Notes under the pieces: model-generated
Told to the model about the DNA's origin: nothing
What the model saw: the letters and a program-made list of their open reading frames with translations, nothing else
Databases searched by the model: none
Position numbers and translations under genes: made by a program
Assembly (NCBI GenBank): GCA_002339125.1
Contig: DDJQ01000056.1
Location: forward strand, 1-53,740
Length of the DNA stretch: 53,740 nt
Source: Alteromonadaceae bacterium UBA2620
GTDB lineage: Bacteria; Pseudomonadota; Gammaproteobacteria; Enterobacterales; Alteromonadaceae
Direction of reading: 5' to 3'
Shown: positions 49,924 to 53,740 of the stretch, piece by piece
Layout: every line of letters begins with the position of its first letter
Position numbering within the stretch: position 1 is the first letter of the stretch

Positions 49924-50919
49924 AGACTTAAGTTCTCTGCCCAGTAAGGCCAGGGCAGCGTCTTTAGGCGATTTACCCTCGTAAAGTACCGCGTAAATTT
50001 GCTCGCAAATGGGCATTTCCACGTCCAGCTTGCGGGCCAGAATAACCACTTCTTCGGTGTTACGGTAACCTTCTACTACCTGACCGATTTCTTCCATGGC
50101 GTTGTCCACCGATGTGCCTTTACCCAAAGCAAGGCCGAAGCGGCGATTACGGGACTGGTTGTCAGTACAGGTAAGCACCAGATCGCCTAACCCGGCCATA
50201 CCCATAAAGGTTTCTGGCTGCGCGCCGGCCTGAACGCCCAAACGGGTCAGTTCAGCCAGTCCGCGGGTAATTAACGCAGTACGGGCATTGGCACCAAAAC
50301 CCAGCCCATCGGCCAGCCCGGCACCAATGGCAATTACGTTCTTAACCGCGCCGCCAAGTTGCACACCGGTAAAGTCGGGGTTTTTGTAAACCCGAAATGA
50401 ACGGGCGCAATGCAGTTTGGCTGCCATGGCGTCGATAAACTCATCGTCAGTGGAAGACAGTGAGATAGCCGTGGGTAATCCCGCCGCCATTTCTTTGGCG
50501 AAAGTCGGTCCGGATAACACCGCCAGCGGGTATTTGTCACCCAGTACTTCCAGCGCCACTTCTTTGAGCAGACGACCGCTGCCCGGTTCAAGGCCTTTAG
50601 TGGCCCACACAATACGCTGAGAGTCGTGCAGTAAAGGCGCTAATTGCTCCAGCATGCCTTTAAAGGCATGACTTGGTACTACAACCAGAATGTCGCGACT
50701 TTGCGCAATGGCCGTGGCCAAATCGCTCTCAATCGAGAGCGCCTCGGGGAAGGGGGCGCCGGGTAAATACCGTTCGTTCTGGCGACTGTCAGCCATAACA
50801 GATAACTGCCTGGCGTCTCTGCCCCACAGCACGGTGGGCGTATTATTACGGGCTAAACAAATAGCCAGAGCAGTACCATAGGATCCTGCTCCAAGAACGG
50901 TAACCGACGCATCATTCAT
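49918..50919 (-). CDS. gpsA: Glycerol-3-phosphate dehydrogenase [NAD(P)+]
   Basis: Makes sn-glycerol 3-phosphate for phospholipid synthesis. 333 residues from ATG at 50919 (MNDASVTVLGAGSYGTAL); a longer frame adds 24 unrelated residues running into secB, so I reject that start. Rossmann motif GAGSYGTA (10-17), the LSGPTFAKEMA loop, the catalytic Lys in GAVKNVIAIGAG, and GLGDLVLTCTDNQSRN. It lies 7 bases after secB, as in many gammaproteobacteria (secB-gpsA). Confidence 0.97.
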   Translation of the reverse strand: MNDASVTVLGAGSYGTALAICLARNNTPTVLWGRDARQLSVMADSRQNERYLPGAPFPEALSIESDLATAIAQSRDILVVVPSHAFKGMLEQLAPLLHDSQRIVWATKGLEPGSGRLLKEVALEVLGDKYPLAVLSGPTFAKEMAAGLPTAISLSSTDDEFIDAMAAKLHCARSFRVYKNPDFTGVQLGGAVKNVIAIGAGLADGLGFGANARTALITRGLAELTRLGVQAGAQPETFMGMAGLGDLVLTCTDNQSRNRRFGLALGKGTSVDNAMEEIGQVVEGYRNTEEVVILARKLDVEMPICEQIYAVLYEGKSPKDAALALLGRELKSE

Positions 50920-50926
50920 GGGCGTC

Positions 50927-51433
50927 TTAGGCGTCCAGTTGTTGCTGAGATGCCTGAGCTTCCTGCGCACGTTTTTGCATGTATGCAGCAAAGATGGCGT
51001 CGAAGTTTACCGGTGCCAGGTTTAACGGCGGGAAGGTACCGCGATTAACCAAGTTAGAAATGGTTTCACGAGCATATGGGAACAGCGTGTTCGGACAGAA
51101 AGAACCCAGCATGTGTGCTTTGTTTTGTTCTGGCATGTCACCAATCATGAAAATACCGGCTTGCTCAACTTCACACAAAAATGCAGTTTCTTCGCCCATG
51201 GTGGCTGTAACGGTAACCGACAGAACAACTTCGAACAGGTTGCCATCCAGTTTGTCAGTAGAGGTATCGATGTCCAGTTTGATTTCTGGCTTCCACTCTT
51301 TAGTGAAGATACCTGGTGCGTTCGGAGACTCAAAAGAAATGTCTTTTGTGTAAATACGCTGGATGTTGAATTGTGGCGTTTGACCCTGGCCGGCAGCGGC
51401 GTTTTCTTGGTTGCTTTGGTTTTCTTCAGACAT
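50927..51433 (-). CDS. secB: Protein-export chaperone SecB
   Basis: Tetrameric cytosolic chaperone that keeps preproteins unfolded and hands them to SecA. 168 residues, somewhat longer than E. coli SecB (155) owing to a Gln/Asn-rich N-terminus and a Gln/Ala-rich tail. Family blocks: FNIQRIYTKDISFESPNAP, LFEVVLSVTVTA, CEVEQAGIFMI and LFPYARETISNLVNRGTFPPLNLAPVNF-type C-terminus. Order grxC-secB-gpsA on the minus strand is conserved. Confidence 0.97.
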   Translation of the reverse strand: MSEENQSNQENAAAGQGQTPQFNIQRIYTKDISFESPNAPGIFTKEWKPEIKLDIDTSTDKLDGNLFEVVLSVTVTATMGEETAFLCEVEQAGIFMIGDMPEQNKAHMLGSFCPNTLFPYARETISNLVNRGTFPPLNLAPVNFDAIFAAYMQKRAQEAQASQQQLDA

Positions 51434-51472
51434 GTTTTTACCTAAGTGTAATTTTAAATTTTATAAGAATAA

Positions 51473-51730
51473 TTAGCTGGCCAGCAGTGGATCGAGTTCT
51501 TGCTGTCTTTCCAGCGCAAACATATCATCACAACCACCAATGTGCTGGTCGTTAATGAATATTTGCGGCACTGTATAACCGCCATTTGCGCGCTCAATCA
51601 TAACATCGCGCAAGGCAGGCTCGGCATCGATGGCATACTCAGTGTATTCAACACCTTTTTGCTGGAGCAGGGCTTTTGCCCGGGTGCAAAAGGGGCAATA
51701 AGCTTTGGTGTAGATTTCAACTTTACTCAC
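51473..51730 (-). CDS. grxC: Glutaredoxin 3
   Basis: Glutathione-dependent thiol-disulfide oxidoreductase. 85 residues, thioredoxin fold with dithiol site C12-P-F-C15 in TKAYCPFCTRAKALL, the cis-Pro motif YTVPQIFINDQHIGG and the GGCDDMFAL helix. It lies 39 bases upstream of secB and 20 bases downstream of the rhodanese gene. Confidence 0.97.
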   Translation of the reverse strand: MSKVEIYTKAYCPFCTRAKALLQQKGVEYTEYAIDAEPALRDVMIERANGGYTVPQIFINDQHIGGCDDMFALERQQELDPLLAS

Positions 51731-51750
51731 AATAGCGGCCTTTTGGTTGA

Positions 51751-52176
51751 TTATTTAGCAACGGGTAAGCCGGCCTGAGACCAGGCGTTCATGCCGCCTT
51801 TCAGTACATTTACTTTACTGAAACCGTCTTTTGTCATTGCAGCAGCTACGCCGCGTGCGCTGTTACCCATGGCACAAACAACAATAATGGGCGTGTCTTT
51901 GTATTTTTCAAGCTTGCTGAAGTTCTTTTCACGAACCTCTTCCGGCTTGATCTGCCGGGCACCGGTGATATGACCTGCCTTAAAGTCGTTGGCAGGGCGG
52001 GTGTCAAGAACCACTGCATCTTCACGGTTAATCAGCAATGTCATTTCGTGCACACTGACTTCTTTGACAGAGGAAATCAGACCGCTGACATAGCTGTAAA
52101 TCAGCATAATAACCAGCGCCAGCCAGATACCCGCCAGTATAATGTTATTGCTGGCAAATTCGATGAGTTGATCCAT
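51751..52176 (-). CDS. Membrane-anchored rhodanese-like protein (YibN-like)
   Basis: A 141-residue protein from ATG at 52176, chosen because a GGGAAG ribosome site lies upstream; a further ATG at 52218 has no clear site. One transmembrane helix (about 11-31) and a cytoplasmic rhodanese domain (about 40-141) with active-site Cys101 in VVCAMGNSARG, AVVLDTRPANDFKAGHI and GGMNAWSQAGLP. The loop keeps a Cys, so sulfurtransferase activity is possible. YibN of E. coli, in the same position next to grxC-secB-gpsA, has been associated with membrane-protein insertion or stress; no function is certain. Confidence 0.92.
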   Translation of the reverse strand: MDQLIEFASNNIILAGIWLALVIMLIYSYVSGLISSVKEVSVHEMTLLINREDAVVLDTRPANDFKAGHITGARQIKPEEVREKNFSKLEKYKDTPIIVVCAMGNSARGVAAAMTKDGFSKVNVLKGGMNAWSQAGLPVAK

Positions 52177-52521
52177 TACGTCTTCCCAATGCATCGGTTT
52201 GTTAAAAAAAGAGTGCAAAGTATATAGAAAAAAACAACAGAAACCAGCTTTGCGCGGAGGAAGCCCAGTTAATACAACGCTAAGCGCGCTAAATTACTGT
52301 ACTTCGGTTGGTTAATTCACATTCTCAATTAAACTGATTGAGGTATTTTTCAACATCTGCTCTTCAATCCCCTCTAGGGTTTGGTAATATAAATGTATGC
52401 CTCGCCCTACGGAACAATCCAAAGCCTGACAATATCGGTACCTAATAATAAGCCGGGCAAGCGGATAACTAACCCGAACAGCATCGCCTGATAAGGGCAA
52501 CGAAATTTTACAGGAGAACCC
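52177..52521. other. Divergent intergenic region rhodanese/gpmI
   Basis: A 345-base non-coding region between divergent genes. On the plus strand TGGTAATAT (52382-52390) resembles an extended -10 element that could start gpmI transcription; no good -35 accompanies it. A strong CAGGAG ribosome site (52511-52516) precedes gpmI. I see no further gene or repeat. Confidence 0.4.
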
Positions 52522-53740
52522 ATGACGCAATCCAAGAAGACACTGGCACTAATCGTACTCGATGGCTGGGGATATCGTGAGGATGCAGATCAAAATGCCA
52601 TCCTGGCCGCGAACACGCCAAATCTGGATGCTTTAACCAAAGAGTACCCAAACACGTTAATCAGCGGTTCCGGGCTGGATGTGGGTTTACCCGAGGGTCA
52701 AATGGGTAACTCTGAAGTAGGTCATGTTAACCTCGGCGCAGGCCGCGTGGTGTATCAGGACTTTACCAAAGTAACCAAATCCATTGCAGACGGCGAGTTT
52801 GAGCACAATCCGGCACTGGTAAAAGCCATTGACGACGCGGTAAGTAAAGATAAAGCGGTACATATTATGGGTCTGCTTTCACCAGGTGGTGTTCACAGTC
52901 ACGAAGACCATATTTTTGCAGCGCTGAAAATGGCTGCTCACCGCGGTGCGAAAAAAGTTTACTTACACGCTTTCCTGGATGGTCGTGATACGCCGCCACA
53001 AAGCGCTGAAGCGTCGCTGGAAAAAGCCGATGCGGTATTTGCTGAGATAGGTTGTGGTAAAACAGCTACTATCATCGGCCGCTACTTTGCTATGGACCGT
53101 GACAAACGTTGGGATCGGGTAACAAAAGCTTACGACCTGATTACTCAGGGTAAAGGCGAAGCGACCGCCGATTCAGCAGTTGCCGGATTAAAAGCCTCTT
53201 ACGAGGCAGGCAAAAACGATGAATTTGTACCTCCAACCGTTATTGGCGAAAGCGTGAGTGTAGAAGATGGCGATGCCATTATTTTTATGAACTTCCGTGC
53301 CGACCGTGCGCGTCAGCTGACCCAGGTATTTGTTGATAAAAACTTTGATGGCTTTGAGCTCGCGGTTAAACCAGAGCTTTCGGCCTTTGTTATGCTGACT
53401 CAGTACTCGGCAGATTTTGATGCGCCAGTTGCTTTCCCAGCCGAGAAGCTGGTAAATGTGTTAGGCGAATGGCTGGAAAAGCAGGATAAGACCCAACTGC
53501 GCATTTCAGAAACCGAAAAGTACGCCCACGTTACCTTTTTCTTCTCTGGCGGTGTCGAGAAAGAATTTAAAGGCGAAGAGCGTATTCTGATCCCATCACC
53601 CGATGTAGCCACCTACGATCTGCAGCCGGAAATGAACTCAGAAAAACTCACGGACGAACTGGTTGGAGCGATTGAATCCGGCAAGTTTGACGTGATCATC
53701 TGTAACTATCCAAATGGCGATATGGTTGGTCATACCGGCG
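52522..53740 (+). CDS. gpmI: 2,3-bisphosphoglycerate-independent phosphoglycerate mutase (3' cut by window)
   Basis: Mn-dependent glycolytic mutase interconverting 3- and 2-phosphoglycerate. ATG at 52522 with a CAGGAG ribosome site; the frame is open to the window end, 406 codons of about 510. Visible metal and nucleophile motifs: LIVLDGWGYRED (Asp14), the phospho-Ser64 in EGQMGNSEVGHVNLGAG, GLLSPGGVHSHEDH, FLDGRDTPPQSA, GRYFAMDRDKRWDR and FMNFRADRARQLT, and the final NYPNGDMVGHTG with metal ligands. Linkage to the secB-gpsA cluster is common in gammaproteobacteria. Confidence 0.97.
   Translation, partial: MTQSKKTLALIVLDGWGYREDADQNAILAANTPNLDALTKEYPNTLISGSGLDVGLPEGQMGNSEVGHVNLGAGRVVYQDFTKVTKSIADGEFEHNPALVKAIDDAVSKDKAVHIMGLLSPGGVHSHEDHIFAALKMAAHRGAKKVYLHAFLDGRDTPPQSAEASLEKADAVFAEIGCGKTATIIGRYFAMDRDKRWDRVTKAYDLITQGKGEATADSAVAGLKASYEAGKNDEFVPPTVIGESVSVEDGDAIIFMNFRADRARQLTQVFVDKNFDGFELAVKPELSAFVMLTQYSADFDAPVAFPAEKLVNVLGEWLEKQDKTQLRISETEKYAHVTFFFSGGVEKEFKGEERILIPSPDVATYDLQPEMNSEKLTDELVGAIESGKFDVIICNYPNGDMVGHTG

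Noticed and set aside
50920..50991. Extended N-terminus of GpsA
   Set aside because: The 24 extra residues overlap the secB 3' end and are not part of GpsA; MNDASVTVLGAGSYG is the standard start.
52312..52530. 72-codon minus-strand frame in the rhodanese/gpmI spacer
   Set aside because: It begins inside the gpmI start, has no ribosome site and no recognisable features.
1..53740. CRISPR arrays, tRNA/rRNA genes, insertion sequences, prophage, toxin-antitoxin or defence systems
   Set aside because: None were seen: no regularly spaced repeats, no cloverleaf with CCA-type ends, no transposase or integrase motifs. The window is essentially core chromosome.

Overview
This is a chromosomal window from a marine gammaproteobacterium, most likely Alteromonadaceae (Alteromonas, Salinimonas or a relative). 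The evidence is the gene order (aroK-aroB-damX-dam-rpe-trpS-pabA, argD/astC-astA-astD-DUF1338, argCBFGH-argA, pilMNOPQ divergent from ponA, trmL/gpsA-secB-grxC-rhodanese/gpmI) and the protein similarity to Shewanella and Alteromonas families. The genus call is inference. No tRNA, rRNA, CRISPR array, transposase or phage gene was seen, so this is mostly core genome.

Layout. 1-2.4 kb: end of a DyP-type peroxidase, an NhaR-like LysR regulator and htpX with a strong terminator. 2.4-6.1 kb (minus): pyrB-hemL-class III cyclase-small membrane protein. 6.3-7.1 kb: a CxxC membrane miniprotein overlapping a DUF2982-like membrane protein. 7.1-10.3 kb (minus): a large BarA-like hybrid histidine kinase. 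10.5-12.7 kb: parC. 12.9-15.2 kb: a decayed H-NOX plus GGDEF/EAL pair with at least four lesions. 15.2-19.9 kb (minus): arginine succinyltransferase catabolic genes. 20.2-23.9 kb (minus): HDOD protein, pabA, trpS, rpe. 24.3-25.7 kb (plus): a TorF-like outer-membrane protein and two tiny membrane proteins set inside the dam superoperon. 25.7-34.7 kb (minus): dam, damX, aroB, aroK and pilQPONM. 34.8-39.2 kb (plus): PBP1A and NAD-malic enzyme. 39.2-39.5 kb: a candidate sigma-54-driven small RNA. 39.5-47.1 kb (minus): alpha/beta hydrolase and the complete argC-B-F-G-H-A operon with an attenuator-like leader. 47.6-53.7 kb: mgsA, a PldB-like lysophospholipase, trmL, gpsA-secB-grxC-rhodanese (minus) and the start of gpmI.

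How the genes fit together. Arginine metabolism dominates: de novo synthesis from glutamate (argA, B, C, F, G, H; the transaminase step probably by the bifunctional AstC/ArgD at 19 kb; argE absent) and the AST degradation pathway (astC, A, D; astB and astE absent). Pyrimidine synthesis (pyrB) shares carbamoyl phosphate with argF. Envelope biogenesis is served by ponA, damX, the PilMNOP/PilQ type IV pilus platform, secB, htpX and gpsA. Signalling is served by the hybrid kinase, the cyclase and the dead NO/c-di-GMP module.

The most notable observations are: (1) a perfect 17-bp terminator hairpin with a T7 tract just upstream of argC, preceded by a short ORF with tandem Arg codons and a competing hairpin, resembling a ribosome-mediated attenuator; (2) a near-consensus sigma-54 promoter and strong terminator bracketing a ~145-nt untranslated stretch downstream of maeA; (3) the H-NOX/cyclic-di-GMP operon caught in the act of decay. 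All functional statements come from reading the sequence and from recalled family knowledge; no database search was run.
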